From Saprospiraceae bacterium (GTDB lineage Bacteria > Bacteroidota > Bacteroidia > Chitinophagales > Saprospiraceae): 36,527 bases of DNA. The position numbers and the translations under genes are program-made. The notes beneath the pieces were generated by a model. That model saw nothing but the letters and a program-made list of their open reading frames with translations. It was not told where the DNA came from and did not search any database. Shown here in pieces: positions 1 through 7,214 of the stretch; position 1 is the stretch's first letter, and every line of letters starts with the position of its first letter. The stretch spans positions 1-36,527 of the forward strand of contig JAEUUT010000166.1 in NCBI GenBank assembly GCA_016787415.1, in the 5' to 3' direction.

Positions 1-124
1 TCCCTCTATTCTTCCCTTTACCTCTTCTCGCTACCTTTCTGTCAATGAACTTTTTTATATCTGCAATACCTCTTCAGGTATCTTAATATCAATTCCAATT
101 TTTTATGCCCCGTAAAACGGGCTG

Positions 125-132
125 CAAAGTTA
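125..132 (-). promoter_or_regulatory. Leftward -7 box (TAACTTTG)
   Basis: Read on the minus strand this is TAACTTTG, matching the Bacteroidota -7 consensus TAnnTTTG, followed by GCAGCCC, a common context near transcription starts in this phylum. No clear -33 TTG was found. It would drive a gene beyond the left edge. Confidence 0.45.
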
Positions 133-264
133 CAAACTCTCAAACCATCCAACCAAACTTTTCAAGCAATCTTTTTTGCTTTTTTTCTCCCCACTCCTCC
201 ACTTTTGCCTCCTTCCTCTTCTCTTATTGCCTCTTAATCATCCCCCTCTCAACCAAAGCGGCCG

Positions 265-272
265 CAAAGATA
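265..272 (-). promoter_or_regulatory. Leftward -7 box (TATCTTTG)
   Basis: Minus-strand TATCTTTG followed by GCGGCC is a very typical Bacteroidota promoter core. It points left, away from comF, and lies about 140 bp upstream of the second leftward box at 125-132. Both may serve the same off-window gene. Confidence 0.5.
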
Positions 273-447
273 TGGCAACATTTTATTCCACCAATACCCC
301 CACCAAAATTTTTTTCTCAAGGCCCCCTGCTCCATTTTTTTTCTTTTGGGGAAACTGAAAAAGAGCAAACGGATAGGTTGGTAATATGAAGGTTTGGGAA
401 TATTTTTGAGCATCGATTCACGCATTAATCCAAGTATAAAATTTTTT

Positions 448-1167
448 ATGGCGCTTCATTTATCTTTTCCGAGTATTCCGGAACTGTGGCAAGGCTTTAT
501 CCATTTGCTGTTTCCGGAGATTTGTGTGGCTTGCGGACAGGATTTACCGGCTACCAAAAGTTGTTTCTGTCTGAAATGCCAGTTTGCCCTCGCCCCTTCC
601 GATATGTATCGCTCCGCAGAGAACGAATTCACCGATCGTTTCTGGGGTAGGTTGCCTTTACAGTCAGGAGCCGCCCTGTACTATTTCACCCGCAAAAGCC
701 CTATCCAGCGGGCGCTGCACCATTTGAAGTATCACAACAAACCGGATATCGGCGTTCAGATCGGGCGCGATTTCGGTCGGAGGCTCCGGGAGGCTGAAGC
801 ATTTCGATCGGTCAATATGATTATTCCGGTTCCCTTGCACCCGCGCAAGGAACGGCTCCGAGGCTACAACCAAAGCCGGATGTTCGCACAGGGCTTGTCG
901 GAATCTATGGATGTGCCCTTCTCCGATTCGGCGCTCGTACGCAACCGATACACCGAGTCGCAAACCCGCAAAAAACGCATTGAACGTTTTCAGAATGTGG
1001 AACAGGTGTTTTCCGTGAAGAAACCCGCCCTCCTCGAAGGCCGACACCTATTATTAGTAGACGATGTGCTGACTACCGGAGCCACGCTGGAAATTTGTGG
1101 CCAGACACTGCTCGCCATTCCCGGCACCCGACTCAGCATGGCTACTATCGCCATTGCATCTATCTGA
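448..1167 (+). CDS. ComF family phosphoribosyltransferase-like protein
   Basis: The 239-residue product has the two parts of ComF/GntX proteins. The N-terminus carries a cysteine-rich zinc-ribbon-like segment (C26, C29, C39, C41, C44). The C-terminus is a type I phosphoribosyltransferase domain with the PRPP-binding motif VDDVLTTGAT at about 204-213. Family members are linked to DNA uptake during natural transformation; the substrate is unknown and the protein is presumably cytoplasmic. I chose the ATG at 448 (MALHLSF) because it fits the usual family start; an upstream in-frame TTG at 394 would add 18 residues unlike the family. The next ORF begins 10 bases after the stop, suggesting co-transcription. 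Confidence 0.88.
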   Translation: MALHLSFPSIPELWQGFIHLLFPEICVACGQDLPATKSCFCLKCQFALAPSDMYRSAENEFTDRFWGRLPLQSGAALYYFTRKSPIQRALHHLKYHNKPDIGVQIGRDFGRRLREAEAFRSVNMIIPVPLHPRKERLRGYNQSRMFAQGLSESMDVPFSDSALVRNRYTESQTRKKRIERFQNVEQVFSVKKPALLEGRHLLLVDDVLTTGATLEICGQTLLAIPGTRLSMATIAIASI

Positions 1168-1177
1168 ACAGCAGGCC

Positions 1178-1474
1178 ATGAAACGATTGTACCCCCGACG
1201 TTTGCGCAATAGAATATTCCTGTCGCACCTGCTGGAGTCTTATATACAACACCTGGAGCAGTCCGAATTCCGGGTGTCGCTGCGCACACTCGCCTATAAT
1301 ATAGGTGTGTCCGAGTCTGTGCTGCTACGTATGACCAGGCTCTACAGGCAGCCCGAAGAAGCAGGCGGAATTGTCACGGATGATTTTCACATCGTGTTTT
1401 CCAATGTGATGTTTCATTTCCCAACTATCCGAATCTGGATGCTGGATGACGGTTCCTTGTTTTTTGAAATGTAA
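1178..1474 (+). CDS. Small protein of unknown function (98 aa)
   Basis: I do not recognise this protein. It starts with ATG ten bases after the comF stop, consistent with translational coupling. The N-terminus is strongly basic (KRLYPRRLRNR). The middle, about residues 40-62 (RTLAYNIGVSESVLLRMTRLY), resembles a helix-turn-helix, so a small nucleic-acid-binding protein is possible. The C-terminal third is hydrophobic and aromatic with no clear membrane helix. Antisense frames here are also open, so this may be a chance ORF, but its placement between comF and nfu on the same strand favours a real gene. Confidence 0.5.
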   Translation: MKRLYPRRLRNRIFLSHLLESYIQHLEQSEFRVSLRTLAYNIGVSESVLLRMTRLYRQPEEAGGIVTDDFHIVFSNVMFHFPTIRIWMLDDGSLFFEM

Positions 1475-1503
1475 AAAGATAAACCAATCCCTCCGATTAC
1501 TGT

Positions 1504-1511
1504 TATCTTCG
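1504..1511 (+). promoter_or_regulatory. Possible -7 box for nfu (TATCTTCG)
   Basis: TATCTTCG differs by one base from TAnnTTTG and ends 30 bases before the nfu ATG. No TTG at a suitable -33 distance was found, so the call is weak. It would let nfu and the flippase be transcribed independently of comF. Confidence 0.3.
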
Positions 1512-1541
1512 CATCGATTTTTACAACGAAACAAATAGAAG

Positions 1542-2153
1542 ATGGAAGCGACTATATCGAAATCTCCCGTAATGCTGTATACGGAAGAAACGCCCAACCC
1601 CGAAGCGCTGAAATATGTGACCAACCGGATGTTGTACCGGGGTATCGCCGATTTCAAGGAAAAAGACCTGGCAGCCGAATGGAGCCCGATGGCCAACAGC
1701 CTGATGGAACTGCCCTACGTGAAAAGCGTGTATTTCAACAACAACTACGTAACGGTCACCAAGGAATTCAACTACGACTGGGCAGAAGTGATGCTGCGCC
1801 TGAAGGAATTCATCAAATCCTATATTGAAAACGGCGGCGTTATCGTGAAAGAAGGCTTTGCCGAATACAGTGAAAAAGTGCAGGCCGACCTGAATGCCAG
1901 CCAGTTTAGCGGCGAAGAAGGCGAAGTAGCCCGCAAAATCAAGGAACTCATCGATATGTATGTCAAACCCGCCGTAGAAGGCGACGGTGGCAACATCGAG
2001 TTCAAAGCCTACGAAAAAGGCACGGTGTACGTCATCATGCAAGGCTCGTGCAGCGGCTGTCCCTCCTCTACCGTGACGCTCAAATCGGGCATTGAAGGTA
2101 TGCTGAAACGCATGGTGCCTGAAGTGCAGGAAGTTGTGCAGGAAATGGAATGA
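1542..2153 (+). CDS. nfu: Nfu-type iron-sulfur cluster scaffold/carrier
   Basis: This 203-residue protein has the Nfu layout. The N-terminal domain (about 9-100) begins with the hallmark TEETPNPEALK. The C-terminal NifU-like domain (about 125-200) carries GDGGNIEF and the CSGC motif at C170/C173. Two such subunits would bridge a 4Fe-4S cluster through those cysteines and deliver it to client enzymes in the cytoplasm. The window encodes likely Fe-S clients, MoaA and the Rrf2 regulator, though Nfu serves the whole cell. The flippase gene starts 15 bases after the stop, so the two are probably co-transcribed without an obvious functional link. The usual length is around 190-200 residues, so the gene looks intact. 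Confidence 0.93.
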   Translation: MEATISKSPVMLYTEETPNPEALKYVTNRMLYRGIADFKEKDLAAEWSPMANSLMELPYVKSVYFNNNYVTVTKEFNYDWAEVMLRLKEFIKSYIENGGVIVKEGFAEYSEKVQADLNASQFSGEEGEVARKIKELIDMYVKPAVEGDGGNIEFKAYEKGTVYVIMQGSCSGCPSSTVTLKSGIEGMLKRMVPEVQEVVQEME

Positions 2154-2168
2154 TAAGCACTTCGCGGG

Positions 2169-3659
2169 ATGTCACTAGTCAAAAAACTTGCCGGTGAAAC
2201 GGTATTGTACGGATTGAGCAGCATAATCGGCCGTTTGCTGAATATGCTGCTCGTTCCGTTTTATACCCGGGTGCTCAACACCACCAACGAATACGGGGCC
2301 GTCATCGACCTCTATGCCACCTCCGCCTTTATTATGGTGTTTTTTTCCTACCGGATGGAATCGGCTTTTTTCCGGTATGGCACACCTGCCGACGACCGTC
2401 AGCGCGCATACGGTTCAGGCATGATTTCCCTGCTTGCCAGTACGGTAGTTATTACCCTGCTCCTGATGGTTTTTGCACAGCCGGTAGCCGATCTGCTGGA
2501 ATACCCACAGCACCCGGAGTACATCCGCTGGTTTACCCTCATCCTCGCTTTTGATTGCTTAGCCGAACTGCCTTTTGCAAGGCTGCGGCTCGAACAACGC
2601 CCAAAGCGTTTCGTCGCGATCAAACTTATTAATATAGGTGTCAATATCGGCATGAACCTGTTCTGGCTGGTATTTTGCCCCTGGGCAGCCAAGCACGGTA
2701 TGAACTGGGTACACGCCGTTTGGGCGCCGGGACTGGGTGTGGGCTATATTTTCCTGTCCAATTTACTGGCTAGTATTGTTACGCTGGCTATGTTGAGTCC
2801 GCAACTCCGCGGCTTGCGCGGCGCTTTCGACCGGGCTTTGTGGTCGAAAATGATCGCCTATGCCTCCCCGCTCATCATCGTTAGCCTGGCAGGTATTGCC
2901 AATGAAATGTTCAGCCGTTCCATGCTGAAATACCTGCTACCCGGAACGCCGCAGGAAAACCTGGGACAGGTGGGTATTTTTGGCGCGAATTACAAACTGG
3001 CGGCGCTGATTACCTTGTTCACACAAGCCTACCGATACGCAGCAGAGCCGTTTTTCTTCCGGCATGCGGCAGACACCGATGCCATGCGCACACAGGCGCA
3101 GGTGACCAAGTGGTTTACTATTACCTCGGCAGCTGGCATGCTGGCGATTCTGCTTTTTCTGGATATTGTCAAGCACTTTATTGCCCCGAAATACTGGGGC
3201 GGCCTGCACGTGGTGCCTGTTTTGCTGGCGGCCAACCTGCTGCTGGGCGTGTATTACAACTTTTCCATCTGGTATCGACTGAAAGACCGCACGGCGCTGG
3301 GCGCGTGGATTTCGGTAATCGGAGCGCTCATTACCATCATTCTGAATATTATCCTGATTCCATCCTATGGATACACGGGCGCATCGTGGGTGACGCTGGT
3401 CTGCTACCTCTTTATGAGCGCCGCCACCTGGTACACGGGACAAAAGCACTATCCTGTGCCGTATGAAATGGGCAGAATGCTGATGTATGTAGTCCTGGTG
3501 CTGGGGCTTTGGGGACTGGAGCAGGTGCTTCAACCCTTGCTTTCCGGCATGCCGATCGTGTTATGGGGCGTCCGCGCAGTACTCCTGCTGGTGTTCAGCG
3601 GCGTGGTGTATGTGCTGGAGATTGGAAAAAAGGCTGGTAGTGCGCCCGTGGTGGTGTAG
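2169..3659 (+). CDS. Polysaccharide/lipid-linked oligosaccharide flippase (MATE/Wzx-like)
   Basis: The 496-residue product is hydrophobic throughout, with about 12-14 predicted membrane helices. It starts with the typical LVKKLAGETVLYGLSSIIGRLLNMLLVPFYTR-type beginning of oligosaccharide flippases of the MOP superfamily, and ends with a Polysacc_synt_C-like half. It would move undecaprenyl-linked glycans across the inner membrane, for O-antigen, exopolysaccharide or the A-LPS that anchors T9SS cargo; the glycan cannot be told. ATG at 2169 follows the nfu stop by 15 bases. Downstream is a 61-bp-arm inverted repeat that may end transcription. MurJ is an alternative, but MurJ hallmarks were not seen. 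Confidence 0.85.
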   Translation: MSLVKKLAGETVLYGLSSIIGRLLNMLLVPFYTRVLNTTNEYGAVIDLYATSAFIMVFFSYRMESAFFRYGTPADDRQRAYGSGMISLLASTVVITLLLMVFAQPVADLLEYPQHPEYIRWFTLILAFDCLAELPFARLRLEQRPKRFVAIKLINIGVNIGMNLFWLVFCPWAAKHGMNWVHAVWAPGLGVGYIFLSNLLASIVTLAMLSPQLRGLRGAFDRALWSKMIAYASPLIIVSLAGIANEMFSRSMLKYLLPGTPQENLGQVGIFGANYKLAALITLFTQAYRYAAEPFFFRHAADTDAMRTQAQVTKWFTITSAAGMLAILLFLDIVKHFIAPKYWGGLHVVPVLLAANLLLGVYYNFSIWYRLKDRTALGAWISVIGALITIILNIILIPSYGYTGASWVTLVCYLFMSAATWYTGQKHYPVPYEMGRMLMYVVLVLGLWGLEQVLQPLLSGMPIVLWGVRAVLLLVFSGVVYVLEIGKKAGSAPVVV

Positions 3660-3700
3660 GGCATGCGTTATCCCATATTTTTGGGTCGTGGATAGTTTTT

Positions 3701-3843
3701 CGTAGAGTAATTTCCCGCGGAACTCGCAGATTTTCCCGCAGAATTCGCAGAACGTAGAGTAGACGTATATCGAAATAAGGTGTACTCTACGTTCTGCGAA
3801 TTCTGCGGGAAAATCTGCGAGTTCCGCGGGAAATTACTCTACG
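3701..3843. repeat. Long perfect inverted repeat (61-bp arms, 21-nt loop)
   Basis: Bases 3701-3761 and 3783-3843 are exact reverse complements around a 21-base AT-rich loop. Each arm contains several CGCAGA/CGCGGA-type units spaced 9 to 12 bases apart, and CGTAGAGT near both ends. The element lies between the convergent flippase and T9SS-protein genes, so it could terminate both transcripts. CGTAGAGT recurs in the inverted repeat at 14601-14720. There are no long T-runs, so it is not a textbook intrinsic terminator. Confidence 0.9.
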
Positions 3844-3879
3844 GGAAATTACGCCCCACATTGTTACATCTTGCACGAA

Positions 3880-4548
3880 CTAGCGTTTTACCAGCGGCAA
3901 CGTGCGTTTCCCACCCCGATCATCTACCATTTTCACCACGTACAAACCCGAGGGCCACGATGAGGTGTCAAGGTTTGTAGATGCGCCCGCAGGCACCTCT
4001 TTTTCTGCCATTTTTGTTCCGGAAAAATTAAACACCTGCAATGAAACTGGCCTTTCTGCCGTGTTTTGTATATTCAATTGTTCCACAAAAGGATCGGGAA
4101 AACACTTTACAGTTTCCAGGCGGCCGTCAGATTGTTCCTGAACACCAGTGACTGCTGCACAGGCAGGGTCGCCGGCAGGCAGAACATTCACCACAATTAC
4201 ATTGCCTGAAAGCCAGTTGATACACCCTGCCCGGCGTGCTTCCCGAATAAAGAAGGAAGTAACAGATAGATTCTGGGGTTGATAAGACGCACCGTTGGCC
4301 CCTGTTATTATTTCCCACTGTGGTATACCATTGGGGTTTGAGTGTAATTGAACCCATCCATACTCCAGCGCGCCTGCTCCTCCAGACGGCGCCTCACTTT
4401 CAATCAGCATTTGAGGCATTTCACCTGCACAAATCGTCTGATTCTCTGCAACCAGACCAGCAGAAAGCACATTGTGGCAATCGGGCTGCGCATATGATAA
4501 AAAAGGCAGCAGCAAAAAGCAGATCAGGAAAGATGGATGTTGGCGCAT
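3880..4548 (-). CDS. Secreted protein with T9SS type A C-terminal domain
   Basis: The 222-residue product has a cleavable signal peptide (residues 1 to about 20, ending SYAQ) without a lipobox. Its short middle region has paired cysteines and a beta-sandwich-like PKD/Ig-type pattern. The C-terminal ~75 residues look like a T9SS type A sorting domain (CFPDPFVEQLNIQN, SLQVFNFSGTKM, GLYVVKMVDDRGGKRTLPLVKR in short form). It should be exported and attached to, or released from, the cell surface. No enzymatic motif is visible. It starts 12 bases after the stop of the four-helix-bundle gene, so it is the last gene of a three-gene minus-strand operon. Confidence 0.8.
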   Translation of the reverse strand: MRQHPSFLICFLLLPFLSYAQPDCHNVLSAGLVAENQTICAGEMPQMLIESEAPSGGAGALEYGWVQLHSNPNGIPQWEIITGANGASYQPQNLSVTSFFIREARRAGCINWLSGNVIVVNVLPAGDPACAAVTGVQEQSDGRLETVKCFPDPFVEQLNIQNTAERPVSLQVFNFSGTKMAEKEVPAGASTNLDTSSWPSGLYVVKMVDDRGGKRTLPLVKR

Positions 4549-4560
4549 TTGACAAGTGTT

Positions 4561-5250
4561 TTAATTCATGTTAAACGGTTCCATTTTTTTACGCCGAATG
4601 ATCGACTGCGTAGCATAGATCAAAATATGCGCCAATACGCTGAACAGCACAATGAGCGCCGTTTCCAGATTCGACAAAACGAGGTAACTCGCCATCGACT
4701 TTTTGGAATCGGACAACATGCCTTTACCGATTTCCGACTGGATATGGTTCAGTTCGGAGAGTTTCAGCACGGCCGATTTGAAATGAGGCGCAGTGTTTTC
4801 GTTAAACTGCTGCAACGCAAGCGCGGTATTCCCAGCCAGTGCCCGTTGCAAGGCTTCGCGTTCAAATTTGTCATACGCCTGGAGGCTCGACTCAAACCCT
4901 TTCAGGTAATCTGTTTCATTTCCCTGAAAATAGGTCTTTTTATAGTCTGCAATCAATACAGAAATGGCCTGATTGCAGGAGTCGATGCGTTGTTGCACTA
5001 CAGCCGTATTATCGGAAGGCAGCATGTCGCGCAGGAGTTCGCGTTTGCGGTACAGCAATTCCCGGATTTCAAAAATGGAAACAGCCGGTACCAGCCTGTC
5101 TTCGTAAATGGACAGGAAGGACTGGTCGATGTCGGCCACCTGCTCTTTTTCGTACACTTTGGCGATGAAGAACAAGCCGGCGAGCAGTACCATGACCAGC
5201 ATGAGTTGGATTTTTTTGCGCGTGGTGAGCGCCCATTTTGATGCGTTCAT
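4561..5250 (-). CDS. Membrane-anchored four-helix-bundle (MCP 4HB-like) protein
   Basis: The 229-residue product has an N-terminal membrane helix (about 17-34, LMLVMVLLAGLFFIAKVY), a helical periplasmic stretch of about 165 residues rich in heptad-like leucines and glutamates, and a second membrane helix (about 193-212) followed by a basic tail RRKK. This matches the ligand-binding four-helix bundle of methyl-accepting chemotaxis proteins, but there is no HAMP, methyl-accepting, kinase or cyclase domain. It would need a separate partner to signal inward. I chose the ATG at 5250; an ATG at 5274 adds eight residues. The frame extends further upstream only by overlapping the metallo-beta-lactamase gene. 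It sits 40 bases after that gene and 12 before the next. Confidence 0.75.
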   Translation of the reverse strand: MNASKWALTTRKKIQLMLVMVLLAGLFFIAKVYEKEQVADIDQSFLSIYEDRLVPAVSIFEIRELLYRKRELLRDMLPSDNTAVVQQRIDSCNQAISVLIADYKKTYFQGNETDYLKGFESSLQAYDKFEREALQRALAGNTALALQQFNENTAPHFKSAVLKLSELNHIQSEIGKGMLSDSKKSMASYLVLSNLETALIVLFSVLAHILIYATQSIIRRKKMEPFNMN

Positions 5251-5290
5251 AGGCTGTAGCGTTTTGTAAGCCATCAAATAGTGTGCGATT

Positions 5291-6715
5291 CTACAACTCC
5301 ACCACTTCTCCCAGTTGCGGAATATCCACCGCGCGGAATCCTTTTTCCAGCAAATAATCGCGCCATTTTTCCTGGCGGTCAAGTGTGCCGTGTACAAGCC
5401 AGATTTTCCGGCAGGAATCGATCTGATTTTTCAGAAAATCGTACATCTCGCCGCGGTCGCCGTGGGCCGAAAACGAGTCCATGATTTCTATATCGGCAAT
5501 CACCTGTTTGTTTTGCCCCATAATGTACAGGCTTTTCGCACCTGCCCGTAGTTGGCCGCCGGGCGTATTGGGCGCGCAATAACCCACAATGAGGAAGGTA
5601 TTGCGTTTGTTTTCGATGTTGTTGAGCAGGTGGTGCCGGATGCGACCGGCATTCATCATACCCGAAGCCGAAATGATGATACAGGGCTGGTGGTTATCGT
5701 TGAGTTTTTTCGACGCCTCCGTGCTACGCATGTAGAACAACTCATTGAAACCGAAAGGGTTTTCATCGTCCAGCATATATCGGTGAATATCGGCGTCGAA
5801 GCATTCGGGGTGGTTTACAAACACCTCGGTGGCATTCACCGCCAGCGGACTATCTACGTACACCGGCACTTTAGGCAGTCGGCCCATGTTCCACAACTGA
5901 TCGAGCATGTACACGATTTCCTGCGTGCGGCCCACGGAAAACGCGGGGATAATGAGTTTTCCTTTTTTCTCCACACAGGTATGGTGTACGATCTGGAGAA
6001 AATGCTCGAATTCGCTGGGCGCCGCTTCGTGGTCGCGGTCGCCATAGGTGCTTTCGCAAATGATATAATCGGCAGTGGGCATGGGCAGCGGGTCGCCCAG
6101 AATAGGCCGGCCGGGCCGACCGATGTCGCCGGTAAACGCCAGGCGAACAACGCGGTCGCCTTCCTTTATTTCGAGGCTCACCGAAGCGCTGCCGAGGATG
6201 TGGCCTGCGTCGCGGTACATCACCCGCACATTCGGATGAATCTCAAACCACTGCTCGTAGTTGTAACTGACGAATTGCTCGATGGCCTGCGTCACGTCTT
6301 CCACCTCGTAGAGGGGCTTGCGCTCCGGGTCGGCAAAGGCTTTTTTGCGGTTGTGGCGCTCGGTGTCCGACTCCTGTATTTTGGCGCTGTCGAGTAGCAT
6401 AATGGCGCATAGGTCGCGGGTGGCGTGGGTGCTGTAGATGGTACCTCGGAATCCGTCGCGCACGAGTTTGGGCACACGCCCCGTATGGTCGATGTGGGCG
6501 TGGCTGAGCACAAGGCAGTCGATTTCCTCGGGATTGAACATCCATTTTTCATTGAATCCGGCCAGCGGATTGCCGCCTTCACCGGCCTGCCCGTCGTCGT
6601 CGCCGCCGCCCTGATATAGTCCGCAATCGAGCAGGATTTTGGTGTTGTCTTCCAGTATGAGGAGGTGGGTGGAGCCGGTGACTTCGCGGGCGGCGCCGCA
6701 AAACTTGATTTTCAT
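5291..6715 (-). CDS. MBL-fold beta-CASP RNA-processing-type metallohydrolase
   Basis: The 474-residue product has all hallmarks of the beta-CASP branch of metallo-beta-lactamases, related to CPSF73/Ysh1 and YciF-like bacterial RNases. These are the zinc motif HAHIDH at 72-77, DAGHILGSAS, TGDIG, the beta-CASP segment with SVGRTQEIVYML, ISASGMMNAGRIRHHL, and the C-terminal SFSAHGDRGEM and LVHG motifs. It would cleave RNA with two metal ions in the cytoplasm; substrates are unknown. An insertion of glycine/aspartate-rich residues (about 36-50) follows the first strand. It is the first gene of an operon with the four-helix-bundle and T9SS proteins. The large inverted repeat 6827-7134 lies just upstream, and no TAnnTTTG box was seen. 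Confidence 0.9.
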   Translation of the reverse strand: MKIKFCGAAREVTGSTHLLILEDNTKILLDCGLYQGGGDDDGQAGEGGNPLAGFNEKWMFNPEEIDCLVLSHAHIDHTGRVPKLVRDGFRGTIYSTHATRDLCAIMLLDSAKIQESDTERHNRKKAFADPERKPLYEVEDVTQAIEQFVSYNYEQWFEIHPNVRVMYRDAGHILGSASVSLEIKEGDRVVRLAFTGDIGRPGRPILGDPLPMPTADYIICESTYGDRDHEAAPSEFEHFLQIVHHTCVEKKGKLIIPAFSVGRTQEIVYMLDQLWNMGRLPKVPVYVDSPLAVNATEVFVNHPECFDADIHRYMLDDENPFGFNELFYMRSTEASKKLNDNHQPCIIISASGMMNAGRIRHHLLNNIENKRNTFLIVGYCAPNTPGGQLRAGAKSLYIMGQNKQVIADIEIMDSFSAHGDRGEMYDFLKNQIDSCRKIWLVHGTLDRQEKWRDYLLEKGFRAVDIPQLGEVVEL

Positions 6716-6826
6716 ACAGCGTATTTGTTTGGAAAGGGTGGTCGCAGGGGTTTGAAGTGGGAAAAGTAGGGATTATTTTTGAGTTGGAGGGAGCATTTGT
6801 TTGGGGAGGGCTGTTGGAGGAGGAGG

Positions 6827-7134
6827 GGAGAACGGATGAAACGGATTTTTTCGGATGGGAACGGATTTTTTACCATTGTTGTCGCCCTCATCAAAATCAC
6901 GAGATTTGCCAAGCGTTCTTCAGGCGGTACCACGCGCTTTAGCGCGTCGGGATAGCGCCTTTTAAGGCGCATAATTTTATTTAGTTGCAAGCGCCATAAA
7001 TGGCGCTGTCCCGACGGGCTAAAGCCCATACCACCGCCTGAAGTACGCTTGGCAAATCTTGTAATTTTGGTATGGGCGTCAACAATGGTAAAAAATCCGT
7101 TCTCATCCGAAAAAATCCGTTTCATCCGTTCTCC
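6827..7134. repeat. 308-bp composite inverted repeat with internal hairpins
   Basis: The outer arms 6827-6881 and 7080-7134 match as reverse complements at 54 of 55 bases and contain several ACGGAT units. The inner arms (about 6882-6959 and 7002-7079) are also clearly inverted copies but more diverged. Each inner arm carries two short palindromes: 6932-6947 and 6955-6970 on the left, 6991-7006 and 7014-7029 on the right. Some differences between copies preserve pairing. The 20-base centre is AT-rich. The minus-strand ORF spanning it (141 codons) is composed of repeat sequence and is not called as a gene. It separates the MBL operon from the galactan locus. Confidence 0.88.
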
Positions 7135-7148
7135 CATCCTGCCACGCC

Positions 7149-7190
7149 AAATAAAAAAGAAGCCCCGCCGAATCGCTCCGGCGGGGCTTC
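7149..7190 (-). terminator. Intrinsic terminator of the five-module secreted protein
   Basis: A 12-bp GC-rich stem (7159-7170 with 7179-7190, GAAGCCCCGCCG type) with an 8-base loop is followed on the minus strand by CTTTTTTATT. It lies 25 bases after the stop of the gene at 7215-8981 and fits a rho-independent terminator for it. Confidence 0.88.
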
Positions 7191-7214
7191 CCTTACTATC
7201 TATGATGGTCAGAA

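Larger units (their letters stand above)
1..447. other. Intergenic leader left of comF
   Basis: I see no convincing gene in this AT-rich, C/T-rich stretch; the short open frames are low-complexity and look accidental. It holds two leftward promoter-like boxes (listed separately), so a gene transcribed to the left probably starts just outside the window. Small hairpins are visible near 67-81 (atacc/ggtat type) and 108-122 (cccgt/acggg). They would lie in the leader of that leftward transcript. No rightward TAnnTTTG box was found close to comF. Confidence 0.5.

Noticed and set aside
105..389. Plus-strand ORF of 94 codons before comF
   Set aside because: Low-complexity phenylalanine/serine/proline composition from C/T-rich DNA, crossing two leftward promoter boxes.
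6712..7137. 141-codon minus-strand ORF upstream of the MBL gene
   Set aside because: It lies almost entirely inside the 308-bp inverted repeat, and its ends are reverse complements of each other.
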